Origin: Bacteroides ovatus
GTDB lineage: Bacteria; Bacteroidota; Bacteroidia; Bacteroidales; Bacteroidaceae
Assembly (NCBI GenBank): GCA_030844565.1
Contig: JAUUNK010000169.1
Coordinates: forward strand, 1-10,865
Length of the DNA stretch: 10,865 nt
Direction of reading: 5' to 3'
Part shown: piece after piece, positions 1 through 6,262 of the stretch
Numbering within the stretch: the first letter of the stretch is position 1
How the letters are laid out: each line of letters opens with the position of its first letter
Notes under the pieces: generated by a model
The model's input: the letters and a program-made list of their open reading frames with translations, nothing else
What the model was told of the DNA's origin: nothing
Database searches by the model: none
Program-made: the position numbers and the translations under genes

Positions 1-1041
1 TATCTGGATTATTATCCGGCAGTTCGTAACCCCGAAACGATGCAAATGAGCCGTCGGGAATATCTCGGTATCTATATCTACGCTCACCCAAAGAATGAAA
101 TGGAGCGTGAGTTCAACAACGATATGCTGAACAAGGCAGAAGCGATTCGCTGTATCCGGGTGCAGTCGTTAATCAATGAAGAGTTCGGCTTCTTAGACAA
201 GCACAAGATGAAAGCTGATTTCCTGGCCTACTTTGCCAAAATGACGCGTAGCAAAGATCAGAAATGGAAAGTGGTCTACGCCCATTTCTCTAACTTCGTG
301 CAGGGCAAATGCTCGTTTGGTGAAGTGAATGTTGATCTATGCAAGCGGTTCAGAACTTATCTGCTGAATGCCAAACAGCTAAAGCATACGCGGCACAAAG
401 TATCTCTGAACTCCGCAGCAGGGTACTACTCCACATTCAGAGGTTTGCTAAAAATAGCGTATCGTGATAAATTGCTACGTGAGAATATCAACGACTTTCT
501 GGATAAGATAGAATGTCAGGACGTAAAGAAAGAGTATCTAACATTGGACGAGGTGAAACAGTTAGCTGCAACACCGTGCGACATCCCTGTTCTCAAAGCG
601 GCCTCTCTGTTCTCTTGTCTGACAGGACTTCGTATCAGTGATATCATGAACCTGCAATGGTCGGACTTCGGTATTGCCCCCGACCACGGCTATTGCATTC
701 GTATCCGCACTCAAAAGACCAAAACCGAAGCCACGCTCCCCATCAGCCACGAGGCTTTTGAACTCTGCGGAGAAGTCGGAACGGGGAAAGTGTTTAAGGG
801 ACTTAGCCGAAGTATGATAAATTACCCACTTAAAAACTGGCTAAAGCAAGCTAAGATAAATAAACATATCACTTTCCATTGCTTCCGGCATAGCTTTGCG
901 ACCATTCAAATTGCTGCCGGAACAGATATATATACCGTCAGCAAGATGCTGACCCATCGGAACGTATCGACTACGCAAATATATGCGGAACTGGTAAGTG
1001 AAAAGAAACGGGAGTCAGCAAATAAGATCTCTCTAAAATAG
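1..1041 (+). CDS. Tyrosine recombinase/integrase, 5' end outside window
   Basis: This is a site-specific tyrosine recombinase that would integrate and excise the mobile element. The reading frame is open from base 1, encoding about 13 residues (YLDYYPAVRNPET) before the first ATG at 40. These continue the conserved N-terminal region of Bacteroides integrases, so the gene is cut by the window edge and the ATG at 40 is not its start. Counting from the ATG at 40, an arm/core-binding SAM-like domain covers about 50-150 and the catalytic domain about 165-325. The catalytic set is complete: R198 in TGLRISD, a beta-hairpin Lys near 227, H280-x-x-R283 in HCFRHSF, H306 in LTHRNV and nucleophile Y315 in TTQIYAEL. 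The C-terminus is intact, ending in TAG. The protein is probably active. Its target site cannot be read from the window. Family assignment is firm; the link to the downstream genes as one element is inferred. Confidence 0.97.
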   Translation, partial: YLDYYPAVRNPETMQMSRREYLGIYIYAHPKNEMEREFNNDMLNKAEAIRCIRVQSLINEEFGFLDKHKMKADFLAYFAKMTRSKDQKWKVVYAHFSNFVQGKCSFGEVNVDLCKRFRTYLLNAKQLKHTRHKVSLNSAAGYYSTFRGLLKIAYRDKLLRENINDFLDKIECQDVKKEYLTLDEVKQLAATPCDIPVLKAASLFSCLTGLRISDIMNLQWSDFGIAPDHGYCIRIRTQKTKTEATLPISHEAFELCGEVGTGKVFKGLSRSMINYPLKNWLKQAKINKHITFHCFRHSFATIQIAAGTDIYTVSKMLTHRNVSTTQIYAELVSEKKRESANKISLK

Positions 1042-1052
1042 ATTAATAACGC

Positions 1053-1083
1053 TTGCAATCATGAACAATATTAATTATATTTG
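1053..1083 (+). promoter_or_regulatory. Bacteroidetes-type promoter for hipBA
   Basis: A TTG at 1053-1055 is followed after 20 bases by TATATTTG at 1076-1083. This fits the Bacteroides housekeeping promoter (-33 TTG, 19-21 bp spacer, -7 TAnnTTTG). Transcription would start near 1089-1091, leaving a short leader before the ATG at 1108. A weak AATAT/ATATT dyad overlaps the -7 box and could be a HipB operator, but that is inference. Confidence 0.7.
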
Positions 1084-1107
1084 CGCATTATCAGATACAT
1101 TATCATC

Positions 1108-1410
1108 ATGAAAAGAGCTTTATTACCCAGTCAACAGCGAACGCTGACAACCTTAGGAGAAAATATCAAATATGCACGCCTCCGCCGTGACCTCTCTTCA
1201 GAACAAATTGCAGAGCGTGCCGGGATATCACGAAACACACTCATCAAGATAGAAAAAGGAGACGAGGGTGTCGCTATCGGGTATTATTTTCGCGTGTTAG
1301 CAGTCCTTGGATTGGACAAGGATATTTTATTAGTCGCAAAAGATGATGAACTTGGTCGTAGATTGCAAGACGTTAAATTAACAGTAAAAAAACGAGCTTC
1401 AAAAAAATAG
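1108..1410 (+). CDS. hipB: HipB-like XRE-family antitoxin
   Basis: This 100-residue DNA-binding protein is probably the antitoxin and autorepressor of a HipBA toxin-antitoxin pair. In known systems HipB binds operator DNA through a Cro/C1-type helix-turn-helix and neutralises the HipA kinase. The HTH spans roughly residues 14-70, with the recognition region near 29-50 (SEQIAERAGISRNTLIKIEKG). A lysine-rich tail follows (TVKKRASKK). The ATG at 1108 is chosen as start because the longer in-frame TTG at 1081 lies inside the -7 promoter box. The stop is 3 bases before the hipA start, so the two genes are almost certainly co-transcribed and translationally coupled. The HTH fold is clear; the antitoxin role rests mainly on the hipA neighbour. 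Confidence 0.9.
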   Translation: MKRALLPSQQRTLTTLGENIKYARLRRDLSSEQIAERAGISRNTLIKIEKGDEGVAIGYYFRVLAVLGLDKDILLVAKDDELGRRLQDVKLTVKKRASKK

Positions 1411-1413
1411 AAA

Positions 1414-2670
1414 ATGGCACAGATCAAAGATATATATGTATATATGGATTGGCAAGAAAGCGATTCTCCAATTCAAATGGGTGTGTTGCATAGTGAAGTA
1501 TTACGCGGCAAAGAAGTGTTTTCTTTTGAGAATAACACTGACTGGCTAACCTACAAACAATTCAGAGTCTTGGATCCTGACTTAGCCCAATTCTCTGGGA
1601 AACAATACTTGCCGGCCGACAAAAGCAATTTTGGAATGTTTCTCGATTCATCCCCGGATCGTTGGGGACGTATGTTGATGCGCAGACGGGAAGCGATCAA
1701 TGCCCGCTTAGAAAACAGACCGAGCAGAACACTCACCGAAGCTGATTATCTATTAGGTATTTACGATGGCAACCGAATGGGAGCTTTACGATTTAAACTA
1801 TCGCCCGACGATGAATTTATGGACAATAATAAAGCCATGGCAACGCCACCGTGGACATCCATTCGCGACCTTGAATATGCAAGTCTTCAACTGGAAAAAG
1901 AGAATTTGAAAGACGATGCAGAATATGCCAAGTGGCTCAATATGCTCATAGCACCCGGTTCCTCATTAGGAGGAGCTCGCCCAAAAGCAAATATTCTGGA
2001 TAATAATGGAGCACTTTGGATTGCAAAATTCCCAAGCGGGCACGATACCAAAGATATGGGAGCATGGGAAGCTGTTACCGCAGAGATGGCAAGAAAATGC
2101 GGTATTGAGATGGCTGAAAGCAGGGCACAAAAGTTCAGCAACAGGCAGCATACTTTTCTCACAAAACGATTTGATAGGATAAATGGAAAACGAATACACT
2201 TCGCTTCTGCTATGACATTGTTAGGTTATACGGATGGCACCAACTCGGCAGAAGGCGTCAGCTATTTAGAACTTGCAGAGTGGATTGGACGAAATTGCAA
2301 CAATGTATCGCAGAATCTCGAACAATTATGGCGACGCATCGTTTTCAATATCGCTGTATCGAATTGTGATGACCATCTTCGCAATCATGGTTTCCTGCTT
2401 ACGCCTAAAGGTTGGACACTCTCACCTGCATACGACATCAACCCAGATGAACATGGCATGGGATTAAAACTGAATATTTCAGAAGATGATAATTCTCTTG
2501 ACTTCGAATTAGCATTGAGTGTTGCTGCCTATTTCGGATTAGATAATGCAACCTCGGATGAAATAATAAATCAGACAAAGAAAGTAGTATCAAATTGGCA
2601 ACAACTTGCCACCCAATATGGAATTTCACGTTCTGAACAAGAAGATAATGCCGGAGCTTTTCGGTATTGA
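1414..2670 (+). CDS. hipA: HipA-like serine/threonine kinase toxin
   Basis: This is a HipA-family kinase toxin of 418 residues, close to the 440 of E. coli HipA. HipA of E. coli phosphorylates glutamyl-tRNA synthetase and causes growth arrest and persistence; the target here is unknown. An N-terminal HipA_N region ends near the SSPDRWGR motif (79-86). The kinase core has a Ser/Gly-rich loop GSSLGGARPK (182-191), which in HipA carries the regulatory autophosphorylated serine. It also has a likely ATP-binding K205 in WIAKF, the catalytic motif NCDDHLRNH (317-325, probable catalytic D319) and the metal-binding aspartate in AYDINP (D341). All key residues are present, so it is probably active. 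It is a full-length HipA, not a split HipS/HipT type. It lies 3 bases after hipB and is followed by a strong hairpin, giving a self-contained cargo or addiction module. Confidence 0.95.
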   Translation: MAQIKDIYVYMDWQESDSPIQMGVLHSEVLRGKEVFSFENNTDWLTYKQFRVLDPDLAQFSGKQYLPADKSNFGMFLDSSPDRWGRMLMRRREAINARLENRPSRTLTEADYLLGIYDGNRMGALRFKLSPDDEFMDNNKAMATPPWTSIRDLEYASLQLEKENLKDDAEYAKWLNMLIAPGSSLGGARPKANILDNNGALWIAKFPSGHDTKDMGAWEAVTAEMARKCGIEMAESRAQKFSNRQHTFLTKRFDRINGKRIHFASAMTLLGYTDGTNSAEGVSYLELAEWIGRNCNNVSQNLEQLWRRIVFNIAVSNCDDHLRNHGFLLTPKGWTLSPAYDINPDEHGMGLKLNISEDDNSLDFELALSVAAYFGLDNATSDEIINQTKKVVSNWQQLATQYGISRSEQEDNAGAFRY

Positions 2671-2678
2671 ATAGTCTA

Positions 2679-2715
2679 TAAATCCACAGTAGCAACTTTT
2701 GCTATTGTGGATTTA
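2679..2715 (+). terminator. Hairpin after hipA, probable terminator
   Basis: The arm 2680-2695 (AAATCCACAGTAGCAA) pairs with 2699-2714 over 16 bp with one G-T wobble and a 3-nt loop. A T-A pair at 2679/2715 extends the stem. It begins 8 bases after the hipA stop. There is no long T-tract on the 3' side, so it may be an imperfect intrinsic terminator or an mRNA-stabilising 3' end. Confidence 0.65.
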
Positions 2716-2802
2716 CCTCTTGTAAGGGTAGACAAAGACTACCACTTCAACGACATAAGCTGTCACATAGCCCGGAAATTTTAAATCAATAAGTTATTAG
2801 TA

Positions 2803-2810
2803 TATATTTG
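2803..2810 (+). promoter_or_regulatory. -7 box for the membrane-protein gene
   Basis: TATATTTG fits the Bacteroidetes -7 consensus TAnnTTTG and lies 26 bases before the ATG at 2837. The 12 bases from 2803 (TATATTTGCGCA) are identical to those of the hipBA promoter. A -33 TTG is not clear: only a T-rich stretch is present near 2779-2782. Confidence 0.6.
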
Positions 2811-2836
2811 CGCACAAATGATAACTATTGATTAAT

Positions 2837-3544
2837 ATGGCAGCAAGAAAGTACGACTACATTATTATTTACAGTATTCTATTTGCATCAATACTCAGCA
2901 TTGCTGTACTGGTGCGCCTGCTTGTGATTTCGGAACTACAAATGGATGAGTTTTCCGGACTTGTGGCTTTTGTCATAGTGTGTTTGTTGCTCGGAGCCGC
3001 TTATCTCAGCTTTCAATCCATAATTGACGTATGGTTGCTGCCTGTGATAGAGCGGACTGTTAAAAAGAAGTATCTGCAAATAGAATGCGAACCGGAGGTC
3101 GAGCCTATCGGGTCTATGCCCAACGGAGAAATCTCCGTTCCCAACTACGACGAGTATAAACAGACTGCTCAGCAGAAGATTCAGCAAGAACAAGCAAAGG
3201 TTTTAGAAAACGTCCTCACCTACACCGTACAGGAACTTGCGTTATATCTGACCGAGAGTGAGTTGCAACAACTCTGTGAGCATATCCGCTTCTTTCAATA
3301 TGCTACCGAGAATGAGTACAAACAGATAAAAATACCCATTGCTGTTGATGCCACATTAAAATCAATAGATTTAATGCACTTCGGTTGGAATATCGGCAAC
3401 CAGTTTAAGAAAACAGGAATAGAGACAGCAACTTTTGTCAAACGGGTATTTGCCGAAAGACTAAAGGAGAGTGAGATTTCCACTATAAAACGAAAACTAA
3501 GAGCAGAAGGAACATGCATTATCAAGATTAAGGAGAAACTATAA
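2837..3544 (+). CDS. Two-helix membrane protein, function unknown
   Basis: I do not recognise this 235-residue protein. Two hydrophobic segments are visible, at about residues 8-31 (YIIIYSILFASILSIAVLV) and 41-60 (GLVAFVIVCLLLGAAYLSF), joined by a short acidic loop (MDEF). They suggest an inner-membrane hairpin. A cytosolic domain of about 165 residues follows. It contains a Gln/Lys-rich probable coiled coil near 107-135, a mixed helical region, and a basic C-terminus (STIKRKLRAEGTCIIKIKEKL) that could contact nucleic acid or a partner. The ATG at 2837 is preferred over the in-frame TTG at 2828 because it is a standard start at a normal distance from the -7 box. The gene stands alone between the hipA hairpin and a 182-base gap. 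Its role in the element is unknown. Confidence 0.8.
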   Translation: MAARKYDYIIIYSILFASILSIAVLVRLLVISELQMDEFSGLVAFVIVCLLLGAAYLSFQSIIDVWLLPVIERTVKKKYLQIECEPEVEPIGSMPNGEISVPNYDEYKQTAQQKIQQEQAKVLENVLTYTVQELALYLTESELQQLCEHIRFFQYATENEYKQIKIPIAVDATLKSIDLMHFGWNIGNQFKKTGIETATFVKRVFAERLKESEISTIKRKLRAEGTCIIKIKEKL

Positions 3545-3726
3545 ATATTAATTTCTTCTCTCTTTGGGCGGCAACATTACATGAGCAACCTTACATACAC
3601 CTTAATATTCTGATATACAACCACGATCATCAACATTAAAGCTTACAACAGTTATATCCCGGTGAAAGAATCCACCATAAAATCACTGATTTTCTTTGTG
3701 CGTCGAACTTAAAAAAAGATGCACTT
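3545..3726. other. Intergenic gap before the HTH gene
   Basis: These 182 bases contain no convincing gene, and no clear terminator follows the membrane-protein gene. TTTCTTTG near 3694-3701 resembles a -7 box but has no good -33 partner. The downstream HTH gene presumably has its promoter here. Confidence 0.5.
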
Positions 3727-4092
3727 ATGTATAATGATGAAATCACTTTCGATAAGTTACCGCTTGCGGTAACTTATCTGATCGAACAGGTCGCTGAGTT
3801 AAAACAAATGGTGTTGAAACTTCAACCAACGCAATCGGAGAAGCATGTATTGATAGAGATAGACGATGCATCACGAATCATTAAAAAGGCCAAGTCCACC
3901 ATCTATACCCTTGTACGCAAAGGGCTCCTCCCCTATTACAAGAAAGGAAAGAAACTCTACTTTTACGAAGATGAACTATTGGCATGGATTGAGAATGGGC
4001 AAAAAAAGACCTCCGAACAGAATTATGACCAAATGTTAGCTTCAATGCAACAAAGTGTGCGCCGTAAACCGAAATCCGGTTTCAGCCTCTGA
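3727..4092 (+). CDS. Excisionase-like helix-turn-helix protein
   Basis: This 121-residue DNA-binding protein is of the HTH_17/excisionase-like type common on Bacteroides mobile elements. The N-terminus (ITFDKLPLAVTYLIEQVAELKQMV, given in part here) is a short helical region seen in this group. The winged helix-turn-helix core lies at about 44-90, with DDASRIIKKAKSTIYTLVR and the wing LLPYYKKGKKLYFYEDEL. A basic tail follows (VRRKPKSGFSL). Such proteins act as directionality factors for the integrase or as regulators of transfer genes, but which role applies cannot be told from sequence. The ATG at 3727 fits the family's N-terminus. Its coding sequence holds a perfect 28-bp dyad at codons 9-18, listed separately. 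No catalytic motif is expected or seen. Confidence 0.9.
   Translation: MYNDEITFDKLPLAVTYLIEQVAELKQMVLKLQPTQSEKHVLIEIDDASRIIKKAKSTIYTLVRKGLLPYYKKGKKLYFYEDELLAWIENGQKKTSEQNYDQMLASMQQSVRRKPKSGFSL
3751..3778. repeat. Perfect 28-bp dyad inside the HTH gene
   Basis: The arm GATAAGTTACCGC (3751-3763) and its exact reverse complement (3766-3778) are separated by TT. The dyad starts 24 bases into the coding region. It could be an operator bound by the HTH protein, a recombination-related protein site, or an mRNA hairpin just after the start codon that limits translation. Confidence 0.85.
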
Positions 4093-4225
4093 CTCATTAT
4101 ACCAATAATGTACCGCTTGTCCTTGTTTTGCGCTGCGTATGTAGCTTTGTCATGTCCGATACCGTGCAAATTGGTGCAGAGAGCAACATATTCTCTTGTC
4201 GCGCGGTATATTTTCCCGTTTTTAG

Positions 4226-4256
4226 TTTGCCGATTCTCCGGGAATCCATTTCTTTG
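4226..4256 (+). promoter_or_regulatory. Possible promoter of the phosphoribosyltransferase gene
   Basis: TTTG at 4226-4229 and TTTCTTTG at 4249-4256 are 19 bases apart. This fits the Bacteroidetes spacing, with one mismatch to TAnnTTTG. It places transcription start just before the ATG at 4279, supporting that start over the upstream ATG at 4108. Confidence 0.4.
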
Positions 4257-4278
4257 CAACAGAACAAAACTGTTAAGC

Positions 4279-5220
4279 ATGGAACGCCCAATTTTTATAG
4301 CACAATACACCTTTCCCCTTACCCTCGAAACCGTCGAGGAAGAAAACCGTATCTTATGTAAAGTCGCCCTCCGGTGCGAGTACGTGATCCGTTTCGAGGA
4401 TGACGGCAAATTCTATTTCCTGCTCGAAACCCGTTCCGATTACGAAGCCCAATTTGCCCGTTGCGGCTGGTACATCGTCAGCCAGACCAATTTCAACGAA
4501 AGGCTGACTATTGGTATGGGCTTGTACGAAAGCGGACATTTGGCAGGCTTCATGTACTATTTGAAGTCCGGCAGCGAAAACGAAGCCCGCTTCTGGAACA
4601 ACGTTCTCATCTTTACCTTCCTGAACGATTTCCGCAAAGCCTTTTACCCGCTGGATAACCGTTTTCAGGGCTTTTTCCGTCTGGACGGCAGCCTGTGCCT
4701 TTACCTCTATGATTATTGCCCCGTCCGGCGCAACGACAAGATCACCTTTGAGGGCAAGAAAGTTTCCAACCTTATTTTCAAATTCAAGTCCGGGCACGAA
4801 ACCGACCTTGCCGTCAAACTCTTTTCCATCGCTATCAGCCGAATCCGTGTTATTCAGGAGAACAAGCACCGTGCCGTACTCGTTCCTATTCCCGCATCCA
4901 CCCGTGAGAAGAACCGCATCCGTTACGAAGAGTTTTGCCGCAAGCTATCGGCGGACATCGGAGTAGCCGAAGGCTACGGGGCTATCACCCTGACTGCCGA
5001 CCGTCCCCAACTCAAAGGCACGCACGGGCAGGACAAGACCGCCAACCTGCAATTTCATCCTGAATATATCAAGGACAAATGCGTCCTGTTAATCGATGAT
5101 CTTTTAACGACCGGAGAAGGATTCATTCAAACGAAGCGCAAACTGATCCAGCACGGAGCGAAATTCGTGATCGGTCTATTCCTTGCCAAGACCATCGCTT
5201 TTGAGAACGAACAGGAATAA
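4279..5220 (+). CDS. ComF-like phosphoribosyltransferase-domain protein
   Basis: This 313-residue protein has a C-terminal type I phosphoribosyltransferase domain at about 195-305. The PRPP-binding loop CVLLIDDLLTTGEGF (268-282) contains the acidic pair D273-D274 and the TTGE turn. Upstream, LVPIPASTREKNRIRYEEF (201-219) resembles the start of ComF/GntX-type domains. The N-terminal 190 residues are rich in aromatic and charged residues (for example KFYFLLETRSDYEAQF), lack the zinc-ribbon cysteine pattern of ComF, and I do not recognise them. The substrate is unknown; ComF-type proteins are linked to DNA uptake and nucleotide salvage. The frame is open back to an ATG at 4108, but that 57-residue extension is Cys-rich, looks non-coding and overlaps a likely promoter, so 4279 is chosen. 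No co-transcribed partner is evident. Confidence 0.88.
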   Translation: MERPIFIAQYTFPLTLETVEEENRILCKVALRCEYVIRFEDDGKFYFLLETRSDYEAQFARCGWYIVSQTNFNERLTIGMGLYESGHLAGFMYYLKSGSENEARFWNNVLIFTFLNDFRKAFYPLDNRFQGFFRLDGSLCLYLYDYCPVRRNDKITFEGKKVSNLIFKFKSGHETDLAVKLFSIAISRIRVIQENKHRAVLVPIPASTREKNRIRYEEFCRKLSADIGVAEGYGAITLTADRPQLKGTHGQDKTANLQFHPEYIKDKCVLLIDDLLTTGEGFIQTKRKLIQHGAKFVIGLFLAKTIAFENEQE

Positions 5221-5231
5221 TGACGGGTAAA

Positions 5232-5310
5232 TAAGGAAAGCAATACCAGCCCATGATATGCGGTAAGGATATTCTTTGGGCGTTCCCGTAAACGGTCGTG
5301 CTTTCCGTTA
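5232..5310 (+). other. Possible three-way-junction RNA/DNA structure
   Basis: The outer stem pairs 5235-5241 (GGAAAGC) with 5300-5306 (GCTTTCC), and extends through TAA/TTA with one bulged G at 5307. Inside it are two arms: GCCCA 5249-5253 with TGGGC 5277-5281, and CCGT 5286-5289 with ACGG 5292-5295. It starts 11 bases after the phosphoribosyltransferase stop. There is no T-tract, so it is not a standard terminator. Whether it is functional RNA is unproven. Confidence 0.4.
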
Positions 5311-5497
5311 CAAGTCCTCGCCGGAGCTGTGGGCTTTCCCCTGCAATCCCTAACGTGTAAATACGCCTTGCCTACATTACATTCTTTATTCTATTTACTC
5401 CCACCCACCCGTCAGCGGTATAGGTCTGTTCCAGCTTCCCGTACACCTTCAAGCACTCCGGCAAGCTCCATGCCCAAAAGTGTACGCAAAGCCGGAA

Positions 5498-5601
5498 GGG
5501 ACAAACGGAACACATTCGCCCGTGCTGTCCCTCGGAGCTTCGATTTCATCGAAACTTTCCGTGCGCCATCCCGTTCAAATAAGTTCCCTGATGTTTGTCC
5601 C
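5498..5601. repeat. Long-range inverted repeat, 104-nt stem structure
   Basis: GGGACAAAC at 5498-5506 pairs with GTTTGTCCC at 5593-5601. The adjoining GGAAC (5507-5511) pairs with GTTCC (5583-5587), leaving a 5-nt bulge on the 3' side. At the centre is a hairpin TTCGAT/ATCGAA (5539-5553) with a TTC loop. Fourteen matched pairs around a central hairpin suggest a selected fold. Confidence 0.6.
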
Positions 5602-5659
5602 GGCAGCCCCTTATTGTCTTACCCGTTTTTTCAACTGTTATTTTCTTCTTTAGGCTTTG

Positions 5660-5691
5660 CCGTGACTAAAAGGATAATCCTTTGTCTGCGG
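5660..5691. repeat. Multi-segment hairpin
   Basis: Three stacked helices share one axis: CCG 5660-5662 with CGG 5689-5691, GAC 5664-5666 with GTC 5684-5686, and AAAGGA 5669-5674 with TCCTTT 5678-5683, around a TAA loop. The small internal loops are typical of structured RNA; function is unknown. Confidence 0.55.
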
Positions 5692-5759
5692 AACTTTCCG
5701 CCCGTTTCCGCCACTGCCATCGCACGGCCATCCGCAAAAGCCGGATAGCTGATTGCTCT

Positions 5760-5781
5760 GTCCGTTTACCGTAAACCGGAC
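5760..5781. repeat. Compact hairpin with one bulge
   Basis: GTCCG (5760-5764) pairs with CGGAC (5777-5781), and TTTA (5765-5768) with TAAA (5772-5775). One C is bulged and the loop is CCG. It is one of several hairpins in the same gene-free stretch. Confidence 0.55.
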
Positions 5782-6010
5782 GAAAAGCACCTCGCCAACG
5801 CACACAACACATTGTCGTGGTGTACCCTTCTTTCTAATCCGATAAATCGGCAAAAGAAGAATCCCCCACGCCAAAGAGTTGTCTTTCCACCCCGCATTAC
5901 CAACCTATATTTCTTTTCCTTTCCGGAAACGGAGTTTTCCGGCTTTCATAACAGCACTTTCCTGACTTGTACCGATAAGTAATCTATCATTCATTCAATT
6001 TACTGAAAGG

Positions 6011-6204
6011 TTGAATTTTTCCCCTTAGGGCTGATTGGGAAAACATTGACGAAGGTAGGCGGGGGCGAAAGCAAATCCGCAAAAAATGCCAAATCTCCAC
6101 CCTGCGGGTAGTATTTACCATTTTTTCAGATAATTGCAATTCCCCCTTTCCGCTCTTGATTATTGTCAATGTTCTTCCCAATCAGCCAAAGGGAAAAAAT
6201 TTGG
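6011..6204. repeat. Imperfect ~40-bp inverted repeat upstream of ardC
   Basis: The core arm 6029-6050 (22 bases starting GGCTGATTGGG) is the reverse complement of 6165-6187 except for one extra C at 6174. Partial pairing extends outward to about 6011 and 6204 (T-rich against A-rich). The arms enclose 114 bases, and the outer edge is 58 bases before the ardC start. It could be a folded single-strand promoter or origin, a regulatory RNA leader, a small miniature transposon (no target duplication seen), or an invertible segment, which is less likely because the arms are imperfect. Confidence 0.75.
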
Positions 6205-6262
6205 TTGGGGCGGCAGGCGATGATAGTAAAAACAAGTAGTAACAATTTTAAAGCGTAAAGTT

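Larger units (their letters stand above)
5221..6262. other. 1-kb non-coding, hairpin-rich region
   Basis: No open frame here looks like a real protein on either strand; those present have odd composition and overlap hairpins. The + strand is pyrimidine-rich, unlike the purine-rich coding strands around it. Besides the elements listed separately, hairpins include 5730-5746 (ATCCG/CGGAT), 5827-5859 (CTTCTTT/AAAGAAG enclosing CCGAT/ATCGG) and 5923-5942 (CCGGAAA/TTTCCGG). Near 6058-6080 a small GC/GC stem is capped by GAAA. The density of local structure suggests a structured RNA or a DNA region that folds when single-stranded. An oriT or single-strand promoter is possible but no relaxase gene is visible. 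A decayed gene cannot be excluded. Confidence 0.6.

Noticed and set aside
4095..4110. Small inverted repeat CATTAT/ATAATG after the HTH gene as a terminator
   Set aside because: The stem is only 6 AT-rich pairs with no T-tract; too weak to call.
4108..4278. An N-terminal extension of the phosphoribosyltransferase from an ATG at 4108
   Set aside because: The 57 residues are Cys-rich and unlike the rest of the protein, and the stretch contains a promoter-like pair that fits the ATG at 4279.
5329..5748. A 139-codon + strand open frame in the gene-free region, starting at GTG
   Set aside because: Its composition is rich in Pro, Ser and Arg with no recognisable motif, it starts at GTG, and it runs through several hairpins, so it is more likely a chance frame.
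5650..5874. A 74-codon minus-strand open frame
   Set aside because: No family features; it overlaps three hairpins and has no promoter or neighbour on that strand.
5987..6181. A 64-codon minus-strand open frame
   Set aside because: It lies almost wholly inside the long inverted repeat and its sequence looks like translated repeat rather than a protein.
6011..6204. An invertible phase-variable promoter (inverton)
   Set aside because: The repeat arms are imperfect and no -33/-7 promoter pair is visible between them on either strand.
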